A DNA stretch of 64,000 bases from Dehalococcoidia bacterium. Its GTDB lineage: Bacteria > Chloroflexota > Dehalococcoidia > Dehalococcoidales > UBA2162. This document shows, in pieces, positions 9,585-21,613 of the stretch. The DNA lies in NCBI GenBank assembly GCA_011191975.1, contig DUFA01000116.1, positions 42,634-106,633 on the forward strand, in the 5' to 3' direction. Within the stretch, counting starts at the first letter, position 1. Every line of letters begins with the position of its first letter. Both the position numbers and the translations under genes were made by a program. The notes beneath the pieces were generated by a model. The model saw only the letters and a program-made list of their open reading frames with translations, was not told where the DNA came from and searched no databases.

Positions 9585-11351
9585 ATGGAAGACAGAGTCT
9601 ACCGGTGTCTTAATCCGGTCGGAATGCAGCCGCCGGTAAAGACATTTCCGCTGGCGCCGCGTCTCGATACACTGGATGGAAAGACCATCCATATGAGTAT
9701 CTGCGGTGAAGCGGATATCTGGGTGCCGCTGGAGAAAAAACTCAAGGCAGGATATCCCAACGTAAACTGGACGGTGAAGAAACGATATCATATCGTCCCG
9801 ATGGAACTCTCCGAAGAAGAGAGGAAGACCACCGATGCTGTGATACTCGGTGTATGCTGGTGACATGGCGCTGTTAACAGGCAGTTGCCTTACTTAGCAA
9901 GTCTTGAGAAGGAAGGTATCCCTACAATCCTTATCAATTTCAATGAAGAAACCTGTAAGGTAGAGCATGACTCGACCATACACGGTATTCCCAAACTCAG
10001 GCACATCGTGGCTTCAAGAAATTCTGTCGGAGGAGTCAGCGAGGCTGAGATACTCATACAACCTGTACTCGATGCTCTGATAAGACCGTTGACCGATGAG
10101 GAACAAAAAGGCGGTCTTTGGGCGCCTCACGAGCCGAGGATATTATTCGAAGGAACACTCCCCGAGGCAGAGGAATTCTATAACCAGACTGAAAAAATAC
10201 CCGGTATGCTGAACGCACCGTTTGCCAGGTACACCGACGGTCTACCTGTAGTTATCCCCACCGAGGAACGGGTTGAAACGATGTTGAAAGGCACCAGCCA
10301 TAAACCTGACGAGTTGATAACCTTGCAGCGGGATATGGAAATGCCGGGATTTGGCGTGGTCGAATCGACAATGATCAGGAAAAAAGGCGACGTGATCCGT
10401 TTCATGCCAATGTACCGCACTGCCACGGTAGAGCAGGTTGCCGTCAATGCCGTGATGGCAGGCTGCAAACAGGAGATGTTTCCGGTAGTACTGGCAATTG
10501 CCGAATCGGGCGGCGGTACTGGTGACGGACGAGGTGCTGGCGGTGCCTTCATCATCAGCGGTCCTATCTACAAAGAGATAGGCATGAACGTGACCAACAG
10601 CATCTTCGGTCCAGGCAACCCGGCTGCAAAAGCGATTGGTCGTGTTGGCAGTATCCTGTGGCGTAACCTTGGCGGTTACAAGGAAACGGTCACCACTATT
10701 ACCACTCTAGGTAATCCCATCGTGAACGGCGGCTTTGTCATTGCCGAATATGACGAAGGACTTCCGAAGGGCTGGAAAGGCCTTAACGAGGAGTTGGGTT
10801 ATAGGAAGGATGAGAGCATAGTTATGCCTCATCCGGGAGGACTGATAGGTGAATGGGGTATCGGGCAGCAGAACGCTCCCGGTGTGTATCGCTCGCTCCA
10901 GAGGACAGGGCATGGCGCCATTGCCAGGTTCCTTGACGTCAAGGGTATTCCCGGACCGCACAACTACCTTGAATATCTTACAAAGGGCGCCTGGGCAACC
11001 AGAGATGGTGGATTTACATTGGTAATGCCTCCGCAGGTAGCACAGGACCTGTGTGACTACGGATTCAAGACAAAGCAGGAAGTATACGAGTGGATATGGA
11101 AACGGAGTTTCGAACCGGTAAGTGAGTTCAGAATGCGTGGTATGCAAGACTTCATTACTAATGGTTGGCTCGGGATTGAAAAAACTTCGGGAAAGCCATG
11201 GAAAGAATTGCCTAACGACTACATGGTTCCCGCCGGAGGAGACAATCCCTTTGACAGTTACAATATACTTCTCTGCAACATGGAGGAAACGGCAGTTGCA
11301 CGATTCGGCGGCGGTCACGGACCAGCCTACAGTATTGATGCTTGGCGATAA
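9585..11351 (+). CDS. Putative selenoprotein: UGSC-like N-terminal domain fused to an about 400-aa uncharacterised domain; TGA at 9861..9863 predicted to encode Sec
   Basis: ORFs 9585..9863 and 9885..11351 share a frame, split by one TGA: ...DAVILGVCW-[TGA]-HGAVNRQLPYLASLEKEGIPTILINFNEE. Strong RBS (aaggag) before ATG 9585, none before TTG 9885; N-terminus LNPVGMQPPVKTFPLAPRLDTLDGKTI resembles UGSC-family proteins. Confidence 0.8.
9870..9898 (+). promoter_or_regulatory. Candidate bSECIS hairpin downstream of TGA 9861..9863
   Basis: Upper stem AGGC/GCCU (9879-9882/9887-9890) with apical loop AGUU (G 21 nt after UGA), lower stem GCUG/UAGC (9870-9873/9895-9898). Confidence 0.55.
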
Positions 11352-11375
11352 ATGATATAGGGAAATAATCAGACT

Positions 11376-11408
11376 AAAAAGGGCGAATCGTATGATTCGC
11401 CCTTTTTC
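11376..11408. terminator. Bidirectional intrinsic terminator between convergent genes
   Basis: aaaaagggcgaatcgtatgattcgccctttttct. Confidence 0.85.
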
Positions 11409-11425
11409 TTTGCGGATTTTCTTTA

Positions 11426-11881
11426 TTAGTCTTTATTCTGTGGGATAATTTTAAGATCGATGAAACCAGCTTCTTTTCCATCAACCTTGAGACCGTACTC
11501 CGGTGTCATCGGGGCGTTCACGAAGAAGAACGGAGTACCTACCCTTGTATGCCTTATCGGACAATGAATAAGTCCAGCCGGTAGGAACAGAGCGGTGGTC
11601 CGGTTGATAATATATTTTTCTCCTTCTTCACCAAGATGAAGTTCGGTCTCCGCATCATAGGCGGTCAGGTCATCGGTGCAAGGGACCCAGAGCATGATCT
11701 GGTCGAAATCGTGGGAATGAGGAGGTTCGAGTCCTTCGAACGGTACGCTGACATGGGTAAACCTTATCTGGAAATTAATATCCTTATTATCGAGCGTGTG
11801 CATAATCATATTCTTGAACGGGGGATAGGTGGTTTCATGGATTATTTCGTTGGTAAAAAGATCAGCGTATTTTCCTTTCAT
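11426..11881 (-). CDS. Cupin-fold-like hypothetical protein
   Basis: 151 aa, FEGLEPPHSHDFDQIMLWV...LFLPAGLIHCPIRHTRVGTPFFFVNAPM; cupin-like metal and beta motifs. Confidence 0.6.
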   Translation of the reverse strand: MKGKYADLFTNEIIHETTYPPFKNMIMHTLDNKDINFQIRFTHVSVPFEGLEPPHSHDFDQIMLWVPCTDDLTAYDAETELHLGEEGEKYIINRTTALFLPAGLIHCPIRHTRVGTPFFFVNAPMTPEYGLKVDGKEAGFIDLKIIPQNKD

Positions 11882-11947
11882 GTTTATCTTCTCCTTACGT
11901 ATTATTTGAGATGGTTTGTCCTATTATCGGTGAAATGGAGATAAAAT

Positions 11948-12139
11948 TCAAACGTTATCGGAGTGCTGTTCAAGTTTTACAATTGCTATTATATTGTGGC
12001 GTCTGCTACTCCATACCTTGTCGATCCATATCAGAATCGTTAAGAAAACTCCGCCGGTAAGATAACCTCCTGTGATGTCACTTGGCCACTGAGTTCCAAG
12101 GTACACAATTGATACAACGAGGAATAATAGTAAGGTTGT
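11948..12139 (-). pseudogene. C-terminal remnant of a PAP2-superfamily phosphatase
   Basis: Minus-strand frame ITILTTLLLFLVVSIVYLGTQWPSDITGGYLTGGVFLTILIWIDKVWSSRRHNIIAIVKLEQHSDNV*; PAP2 C-terminal xYLGxHWPSDxxxGY motif, no start codon. Confidence 0.6.
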
Positions 12140-12147
12140 AAGGATGG

Positions 12148-12867
12148 TTATTTTACAGCAATTTGAATTCCGGCAGCGCCGAAAAATAATGGCTCGTAAT
12201 CAACTCTACTGAAGCCGGCTTGCATCAGTATTTCTTTAATTTCGTCGGGTTTATAGAAACGCATTGCTGATTCAGCCAGGTAATTGTAAGCGCCTTTATT
12301 GCCGGAAATGAAGGCGCCGATTTTCGCTACATAAAATCGAAGGTAGATATGAAACAATTTCCTTATCAGCGATGATTTCGGCTGGCTGCTTTCAACAATC
12401 ACAAACCTTCCGCCGGACTTGATAATTCTGAATATCTCAGCTAGATGATCCGATATTCTGGGATTCCTGTAGGTTAGATTTCTAAAAGCGAATGATATTC
12501 CGACACAATCGAAACTCTCATCCTGAAAAGGCAGCTGGGAAGCATCACCGATTATAAGTGACGGTTTATCAACAAGTAATTCAGTTTTCTGAACGGCAAT
12601 ATCAAGCATCAACCTGCTGTAATCAAGGGCATATATCTTTGTATTAGTATCCTTTACCAGAGATACAGTATGAGCAAGGTCACCGGTACCGCAGCAGATA
12701 TCAAGAACACTTTCAGGGGAGTGTGTCAGGCACGCTTGTGCAGCTTTGTTTCGCCATTTTTTATCCAGTCCCAGGGTCATGAGTTTGTTAAGGAGATCAT
12801 AATGACGCGGGACGGTATTGAACATTTCGTAGAGGGGTCTGGTCATACTACCTCGAGTATAGCACAT
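12148..12867 (-). CDS. ubiE: Demethylmenaquinone/ubiquinone C-methyltransferase family
   Basis: YEMFNTVPRHYDLLNKLMTLGLDKKWR...VLDICCGTGDLAHTVS; UbiE/MenG motif I and fold. Confidence 0.88.
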   Translation of the reverse strand: MCYTRGSMTRPLYEMFNTVPRHYDLLNKLMTLGLDKKWRNKAAQACLTHSPESVLDICCGTGDLAHTVSLVKDTNTKIYALDYSRLMLDIAVQKTELLVDKPSLIIGDASQLPFQDESFDCVGISFAFRNLTYRNPRISDHLAEIFRIIKSGGRFVIVESSQPKSSLIRKLFHIYLRFYVAKIGAFISGNKGAYNYLAESAMRFYKPDEIKEILMQAGFSRVDYEPLFFGAAGIQIAVK

Positions 12868-12901
12868 CGAGTGATGGACATATAAATATACGGTGATGTG
12901 T

Positions 12902-14185
12902 TTACTTAGTTTTAAATTGGTTGACCAGAGAAGTCAGGTTCCGTACCTGATGGTTGAGTAATGCCGGACCGAGAGCAAAAAGGACAACGGCTGTACCTCC
13001 AATAACAAGTGCCCAATGGGCGCCGATAGCATTGGCTATTGCGCCGGCTTGCATTCCTCCCAGGGGAAGAATACTCCAGGTCATGCTATAGAATCCCATC
13101 ACTCTCCCACGCATATTATCCGGCACCATTAACTGTAATGAGGTCATAATGGCTATCATGTATATGGAGCTGCATACTCCGACTATGAACATCAAGGTCA
13201 ATGCCAGAGGGAAAGAACCTACAAATTGTGACGTGACGGCAAATGTTGCAACGGTTATCCCGAACAGAACTGCACCGCCTATTACCCGTAATCCTTCGTG
13301 TCCCAGGTTACTCCTTGATCCCAGGAAAAGGGTGATGAGTAGAGCTCCAAGACCGCTGAGGCTGAGTAATTGTCCCTGTCCTTCAGCTCCTACTTTCAGG
13401 ATATCTACAGCAAATACCGGCATCATGGTCATATAAGACATGCCGAAAAAACTGTTAAAGAAGGTCATCCCGATAAGGAAGGTAAAAATAAAGTTATCCT
13501 TGATAAACTTCAGTCCTTGTGCCAGGTCTTTAAAAGGGCTGGTAGAAGGGCGTTCTTTAGAAGGAGGTACGTTAAGACGGATCATAACAACCGCCATCAT
13601 CACGAAACCGGTGGATCCCAGGTAGAAAACAGTAGAAGTACCCGCAGCAGATATGATGAAACCGGCGAGTGCCGGAGCGACGATGCGGACACCCTGCCAG
13701 ATAGCCGAATTCAAAGCGACGGCACTGGTCATTACTGATGGAGTTATGAGTGTCGGGTATATAGCCTGGCGTGCCGGCTGGTCGAAAGCATTAACAGCGC
13801 CGGAACAAAAGGCAATGGTGAGAACATGCCACACTTCTACCTGGTCAAGCAGCGTTAATGTAGCCAGTATGGCGATAAGCGCAGCATTGAGGATCTGAGT
13901 GCTGAGAATAAGTATTCGACGATTAAACCTATCTGCAACGACACCTCCGACAAGATTCAGTACTATGGCTGGGATTGCTTGGGCAAGACCAACATAGCCG
14001 AGGAAAAGTGGGGATTCGGTCAGTTCATAGATAAGCCAGAGTTGGCCGAACTGGAACATCTGGAATCCGGTAACTGAAGCCAGCGTGCCAAACCAGTAAT
14101 TACGGTAATCCCGATACCGGAGAGCAGGAGGTAAAGTAAGTAATTTCTTCCAGCGGGACTGAAATTGCCGGGTGTTATTAGACAA
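12902..14185 (-). CDS. MFS transporter (EntS/MFS_3-like), paralogue of 4410..5714
   Basis: 427 aa, RYRDYRNYWFGTLASVTGFQMFQFGQLWLIYELTESPLFLGYVGLAQAIPAI...GGVVADRFNRR. Confidence 0.88.
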   Translation of the reverse strand: MSNNTRQFQSRWKKLLTLPPALRYRDYRNYWFGTLASVTGFQMFQFGQLWLIYELTESPLFLGYVGLAQAIPAIVLNLVGGVVADRFNRRILILSTQILNAALIAILATLTLLDQVEVWHVLTIAFCSGAVNAFDQPARQAIYPTLITPSVMTSAVALNSAIWQGVRIVAPALAGFIISAAGTSTVFYLGSTGFVMMAVVMIRLNVPPSKERPSTSPFKDLAQGLKFIKDNFIFTFLIGMTFFNSFFGMSYMTMMPVFAVDILKVGAEGQGQLLSLSGLGALLITLFLGSRSNLGHEGLRVIGGAVLFGITVATFAVTSQFVGSFPLALTLMFIVGVCSSIYMIAIMTSLQLMVPDNMRGRVMGFYSMTWSILPLGGMQAGAIANAIGAHWALVIGGTAVVLFALGPALLNHQVRNLTSLVNQFKTK

Positions 14186-14582
14186 TTCGTAACTTCTTTA
14201 TAATATAGATTTCATCTGGTATTAATGAATTAATACTACATTTATAAAATCCAAGAATCAAATTGACATCTACATTTTACCCGGTAGTCATCACTATCGA
14301 TTTCATATATTCAGTTCTCTCCTTTTCATCAAACCCAGGCAATTTGGGATTTAATTTATTTCGGTTTTATAGCAACACAGGTGTAAACGGAAAAAATAAT
14401 AGTGAAACATGTTGCACTTTTAATTTCGTTTGTTTATCGTATTGTATTATCTTATGTTCAGCACTTTATCATCAGATTAATAGACGCATATCCGGTAGAT
14501 ATGGGGTATGGTCAGGCACAGACTAGCTAACAGTATGCACAAGGTGTTTGTACCCATGTACATAGAAAAAGGAGGTTAAGGA

Positions 14583-16454
14583 ATGCATGTATCGAATCAG
14601 AAGAGTCCTTTCGCGCAACTTTACGCTCTGCCTGTTAATGAGATTTCTCTGACATCCGGATTCTGGCAGGACAAACAAGAGATCAATTTTCGTGTTTCTC
14701 TCCGTACCGGATTTCAGAACCTTCGTGACCACGGTAATTTGGAAAACTTACGACTTGCTGTCGGGAAAGGTAGCGGCGAATTCAAGGGACCTCAATTTAT
14801 GGACTCCGATATATATAAATGGATTGAAGCCGCAGGATACTACCTGAGTACTCATGCGGATGAGGGGATCTCGGCGATGGTTGATGAAGCTATTTTACTG
14901 TTGGAAGAAGTCCAGCAACCTGACGGATACCTGAATTCATACTGGCAATATGTACGTCCGGGGCAGAGGTGGACAGATCTGGATACAGGACATGAGCTAT
15001 ACTGTGCCGGACATCTGATTGAAGCCGCAATTGCTCTGTCTCGAGGTACCGGTGACAAAAGACTGCTGACCATTGCAAAGAGGGTTACCGATAACATACT
15101 GGAAACCTTCGGAGAAGATAAACTTGTAAAAACAGGTGGACATCCGGAAATAGAATTAGCTCTTGTAGAGTTATCCCGGGAAACAGGTGACGAAAAGTAT
15201 CTTAAACAGGCGGAATTTTTCATCAACCAGCGTGGTCGCGGAGTAATGGGTGGAGGTTTTCGACGATTTGGTCCGTCATATTTTCAGGACAGAATACCAG
15301 TACGGGATGCGGGAGAGGTTGAAGGGCACGCAGTACGGCAACTTTATTTAACTTCGGGCGTGACTGACATTTATATGGAGACAGGAGAAAAAACCTTACT
15401 CGAAGCTATGAAACGACTCTGGAAGGATATGACGTTGCACAAAATGCATATAACAGGCGGCTTCGGAGCCCGACATACCGGAGAGTCTTTTGGTGAGCAA
15501 TATGAGTTACCGAGTGACCGGTGTTACTGTGAAACCTGCGCCACAATCGCAGCTATTATGTGGGCCTGGAGGATGTTGCTGGCTACCGGTGAATCGGAAT
15601 ATGCCGACCTTATAGAGCGATGTCTTTATAACGGATTTATGAGTGGGATATCTTTCGACGGGAGTCAATATTTTTACGTGAATCCTCTCCAGAGTAAGGG
15701 TGGTATAGGAAGAGTCGATTGGTTCGATTGTGCTTGCTGTCCACCTAATGTAATGCGTTTGATCGCGATGGTGCACAACTATAGTGTTACCAAAAATCAA
15801 AAAGGAATACAGATCCACCAGTATATGCCTTCGATCATTAATACGCAGATCGATAAGAAGAAGGGCGTATCATTGAAAATCGAGACAGGCTATCCATGGA
15901 ACGGAGACGTCAAGATTACAATACAACATTGTGATATGGAACCATGGACACTCTCTTTACGAGTACCACCATGGAGTTCGGGTATCGGGATTACAATAAA
16001 TGGTGATATACAGGAAGTCAATAATGCTGGAGGTTATTTATCAATTAATCGTGCGTGGAGTAAAGAGGACATTGTTGAATTGAGTATTATAATGCAGCCG
16101 CACGTGATTAGAGCAAATCCAAAAGTTGATGCAGTGCGAGGAAGTGTTGCGTTAGAGTACGGGCCCTTTGTTTACTGTCTGGAAGAGATAGATAATCCCG
16201 GGATTAATCTGCTTGATGTGCAAATTGATCCTGATGTGAGAATAGAACCGGTTTGGCGGGATGATTTATTTAACGGAATCACGATTCTTAACCTGACCGG
16301 AAAGGTGTTCGAGGGAGATATTAGCGAATTGCCACTTTATACCATGTATGGAAAAAAGAACGTGTTAAAAAATATCAATCTTATCGCCGTTCCATATTAT
16401 AACTGGGCAAACCGGGGTAGTGGACAGATGCGGGTATGGATTCCCGTAGTTTGA
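14583..16454 (+). CDS. Glycoside hydrolase family 127 / beta-L-arabinofuranosidase-like (DUF1680)
   Basis: 623 aa; GH127 pattern incl. CYCETCATIAAIMWAWRMLLATGESEYADLIERCLYNGFMSGISFDGSQYFYVNPL and DCACCPPNVMRLIA. Confidence 0.9.
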   Translation: MHVSNQKSPFAQLYALPVNEISLTSGFWQDKQEINFRVSLRTGFQNLRDHGNLENLRLAVGKGSGEFKGPQFMDSDIYKWIEAAGYYLSTHADEGISAMVDEAILLLEEVQQPDGYLNSYWQYVRPGQRWTDLDTGHELYCAGHLIEAAIALSRGTGDKRLLTIAKRVTDNILETFGEDKLVKTGGHPEIELALVELSRETGDEKYLKQAEFFINQRGRGVMGGGFRRFGPSYFQDRIPVRDAGEVEGHAVRQLYLTSGVTDIYMETGEKTLLEAMKRLWKDMTLHKMHITGGFGARHTGESFGEQYELPSDRCYCETCATIAAIMWAWRMLLATGESEYADLIERCLYNGFMSGISFDGSQYFYVNPLQSKGGIGRVDWFDCACCPPNVMRLIAMVHNYSVTKNQKGIQIHQYMPSIINTQIDKKKGVSLKIETGYPWNGDVKITIQHCDMEPWTLSLRVPPWSSGIGITINGDIQEVNNAGGYLSINRAWSKEDIVELSIIMQPHVIRANPKVDAVRGSVALEYGPFVYCLEEIDNPGINLLDVQIDPDVRIEPVWRDDLFNGITILNLTGKVFEGDISELPLYTMYGKKNVLKNINLIAVPYYNWANRGSGQMRVWIPVV

Positions 16455-16557
16455 AACAGTGTAAATTGATTTTCCGGAGGTGATTCTTTATCATTGACTC
16501 ATAAACATATGGGAAATCACAGAGCTGTGAATACATAATTAACAGGAGGAAGAGGAT

Positions 16558-17574
16558 TTGAAGGCAGTAATTGTTGAAGAAATTGGGAAAGCAGTACTAA
16601 AAGAGATGCCACTGGCAGATCCCGGCTTCGAAGAGGTTAAGGTTAGAATCGCATATTGTGGTGTCGGAGCATTTGATCCGTTCATCATCACCGGTGAGAT
16701 AGCATTACCGCTGCCGTGGAGACTTGGATACCAGGCTTCAGGTATCATCGAAGAACTCGGTCCGGGCGCGCTTGCAAGAGGGCTGAAAGTCGGTGACAGA
16801 GTGGCTTTGGACCAGTATCGTTATTGCGGCTCCTGTTACAATTGTATGCACGACCGGGAGACTTTCTGCGAAAGAAGAGATTATCCGTATGGATACCTTG
16901 ATCAGATGATGGCTGAATACATCGTCGTTCACCAGAGACAGGCCTGGAAACTGCCTGATTCCATTTCACTTGAAGAAGCTACTCTTACCGAGAATATCGG
17001 AGCCTGTTTACCCGCTATGGACCTGGCACCGCCCAAGATGGGCGACAGCATCCTGGTTATCGGTTCCGGTACTTGCGGCAGCATCATTGTCCAGTTAGCC
17101 AAACTCCAGGGCGCGAAAGATCTTACCGTTGTTGAACCGGTGTCATTCAAGCGAGACCTGGCCTTGAAGTTAGGAGCCAAGCACGTTATCGATCCGAAAA
17201 ACCAGGACTGGGTGGCTGAAGCATTGAAGATAAGTCCACGCGGTTTCGATCGAGTAATAGAAGCTTCCGGCTATTCGGAAATGCTACCGCAATGTATTGA
17301 CTTGGTTGCGCAATGCGGCAAAATCGTTCTGTTCGGAGTTTACCCGGATAATCCGAAACTGGATTATGATGTTCACAAAATCTGGTTTAAAGAAGCTAGT
17401 ATCCATGGTGTTTTTGGTCAGTCCAACCTGTTCCCGAGAGCCGTCGATATGCTGGAAAGCCTTGATCTGAAATCGATGATGGATGGCCCGACATTTCCGT
17501 TGGAAGACTTCATGAAAGCGATCGAAGCGCATAAGACTGGTCAGTATGCCAGGGTTCTTGTTAAGTGTACTTAG
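16558..17574 (+). CDS. Zinc-dependent alcohol dehydrogenase (MDR superfamily)
   Basis: 338 aa, CGVGAFDPFIITGE...GDRVALDQYRYCGSCYNCMHDRETFCERR...VIGSGTCGSIIVQLAKLQGAKDLTVVE. Confidence 0.88.
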   Translation: MKAVIVEEIGKAVLKEMPLADPGFEEVKVRIAYCGVGAFDPFIITGEIALPLPWRLGYQASGIIEELGPGALARGLKVGDRVALDQYRYCGSCYNCMHDRETFCERRDYPYGYLDQMMAEYIVVHQRQAWKLPDSISLEEATLTENIGACLPAMDLAPPKMGDSILVIGSGTCGSIIVQLAKLQGAKDLTVVEPVSFKRDLALKLGAKHVIDPKNQDWVAEALKISPRGFDRVIEASGYSEMLPQCIDLVAQCGKIVLFGVYPDNPKLDYDVHKIWFKEASIHGVFGQSNLFPRAVDMLESLDLKSMMDGPTFPLEDFMKAIEAHKTGQYARVLVKCT

Positions 17575-17599
17575 GGTAAATTTTTCAAATGACTGTAAA

Positions 17600-17627
17600 A
17601 GGAGAGTAGTTCTACTCTCCTTTTTTT
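17600..17627 (+). terminator. Intrinsic terminator
   Basis: ggagagtagttctactctccttttttt. Confidence 0.85.
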
Positions 17628-17825
17628 GTGATATGGCTTGACATTGAGTGTTTCGTAGAGTAACCTATTGTTCTCTATACTAAGTCTACCGGGACGAATG
17701 AGTTGTCGAAAGACGATAAAGATAAAGTGAAGGAAATATTTGCAGAAACAATCCGGTTAAATATTTTTTTATGGAACCGGATTTTGAGATATCGCAATAC
17801 AACTGAATAAGTAACGGAGGTAGAT

Positions 17826-18302
17826 GTGATGTCTGAAAGGATTTTAATACCCCTGGATGGTTCAAGATCGAGTGAAGCTGCCATATACCAGGTAATGAAT
17901 TTACTATGTGATATAAATCCGACAGAGACAACGGAGATCATATTGATGGAGGTAATAAAACCGCCTGTGAAACATATTCCTGTGGAAGGCGGTACGGTGG
18001 ATATACCTGTCGAGGAAGCTGAACTGGAGTTACTCAAAGATAAAGCATACCAGTACCTCAAAGAAACGACGGGGAAATTGAAATTGATGGGTGTGAGTGT
18101 TTCCTGCGAAGTGATTGTCAGGCGGAATAATGAAAGTACCGCAGATGCAATAATCAGAGCTGAAAATGAGTTGAAAGGAAATCTTGTTGCCATATCCCTA
18201 CCCGGAAAACACGGATTGAGACACTGGACTACCCATCGTACTGCAGAGAAGGTACTTGATCATGGCAGCGTTCCTGTGATTATGGTAACGACACGCGATT
18301 AA
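17826..18302 (+). CDS. Universal stress protein (UspA) family
   Basis: RILIPLDGSRSSEAAIYQVM...GLRHWTTHRTAEKVLDHGSVPVIMVT. Confidence 0.85.
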   Translation: MMSERILIPLDGSRSSEAAIYQVMNLLCDINPTETTEIILMEVIKPPVKHIPVEGGTVDIPVEEAELELLKDKAYQYLKETTGKLKLMGVSVSCEVIVRRNNESTADAIIRAENELKGNLVAISLPGKHGLRHWTTHRTAEKVLDHGSVPVIMVTTRD

Positions 18303-18327
18303 GAAAAATATTACTATACGTAGTTAT

Positions 18328-18356
18328 GGAGAGCACTTGTGTCTCTCCCTTTTTTG
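18328..18356 (+). terminator. Intrinsic terminator
   Basis: ggagagcacttgtgtctctcccttttttg. Confidence 0.75.
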
Positions 18357-18379
18357 TTTGCGGTGATTTATATCACATC

Positions 18380-18406
18380 TTGACAATGGTATCCTGCTGG
18401 TATAAT
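18380..18406 (+). promoter_or_regulatory. katG promoter, extended -10 type
   Basis: ttgaca ... TGgTATAAT. Confidence 0.5.
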
Positions 18407-18424
18407 CTTATCATCCAGTGCTGA

Positions 18425-20638
<2,214 letters not shown>

Positions 20639-20682
20639 TCGTAGTTTCTCTCCGGTTACCCGTTTTTTAGATTGTCAAATAC

Positions 20683-20714
20683 AAGTGAGGTTGGGTATCT
20701 ACCCAACCTCACTT
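20683..20714 (+). terminator. Perfect inverted repeat after katG (terminator-like)
   Basis: aagtgaggttgggtatctacccaacctcactt, 14 bp perfect stem. Confidence 0.55.
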
Positions 20715-20746
20715 AGTTTGCTGTAATAATAGACGTACCGCATAAT

Positions 20747-21538
20747 ATGAATTATAGTTGTGGTGTTATGAATCGGTTTCCAACCATATATCAAGATGTC
20801 AATGAAGCGATATACGCGTTGCGGAGTGGCGCCAGAGAAGTACTCGGTGAATATTATACCGGTATGTACCTGTATGGATCACTGGCACTTGGAGGGTTTG
20901 ATCCCGGGCGAAGTGATATCGATCCGTTGATAGTAACGAGTGAAGAGTTACCGGATAATGTCATTTTCGAACTGGAAGTTATGTATAAGCGTCTTTATAC
21001 AAGCGGACTGGAATGGGCGAAGAAGATGACAGGTTTGTGTATTCCACTAGAAGACCTGCGAATTTACAGGGAGACTGGCCCAAAGAATCAGATGTTTAAC
21101 AGAGAGGAGTTCCTTGTGGATCGACCGGATAATGATTGGATCTTTCATCGTCATGTCCTTTACAAGTGTGGGATTGTAATCGATGGTCCTCCGTTAAGGG
21201 ATATTATTGAACCGATACCTCCGGAACAACTGAAAGAAGTTGCGTTTATGTTTCTACGTGACTGGGTGCTGTTGACTTATGAAGATGACATATTTCAAGG
21301 AGAAGGTCACCAGGCGTATTTTGTGTTGACGGTATGCCGGTGTCTGTATACGTTAAAAAACGGCGATGTAACGACGAAACGTAAATCGGCGGAATGGACG
21401 CTTGAACATGTTGATGGTAAATGGTCGGACCTTATACGGCAGGCAATGGACTGGCGTTATGGTGATCCTGCAGGAGATATTCCTCAGACGCAGAAGTTCA
21501 TGCGTTATATTATGGCTAAGGCCGGTGTAATGGTTTGA
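20747..21538 (+). CDS. Nucleotidyltransferase / aminoglycoside adenylyltransferase-like (DUF4111) protein
   Basis: YLYGSLALGGFDPGRSDIDPLIVTSE nucleotidyltransferase GS...DxD motif. Confidence 0.75.
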   Translation: MNYSCGVMNRFPTIYQDVNEAIYALRSGAREVLGEYYTGMYLYGSLALGGFDPGRSDIDPLIVTSEELPDNVIFELEVMYKRLYTSGLEWAKKMTGLCIPLEDLRIYRETGPKNQMFNREEFLVDRPDNDWIFHRHVLYKCGIVIDGPPLRDIIEPIPPEQLKEVAFMFLRDWVLLTYEDDIFQGEGHQAYFVLTVCRCLYTLKNGDVTTKRKSAEWTLEHVDGKWSDLIRQAMDWRYGDPAGDIPQTQKFMRYIMAKAGVMV

Positions 21539-21613
21539 ACATTAATACAGCCTATTGACAGGTTGAAGCCTAAAACATACACTTATTAAAATACACGCTT
21601 AAGGGGTATTTCA

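Noticed and set aside
9885-11351. Stand-alone gene starting at TTG 9885
   Set aside because: No RBS, starts inside a domain, and is in frame with the upstream ORF across one TGA; better explained by Sec read-through.
14186-14582. ORF 14263..14526 in the intergenic region before the GH127 gene
   Set aside because: Low-complexity translation, no RBS, no recognisable domain.
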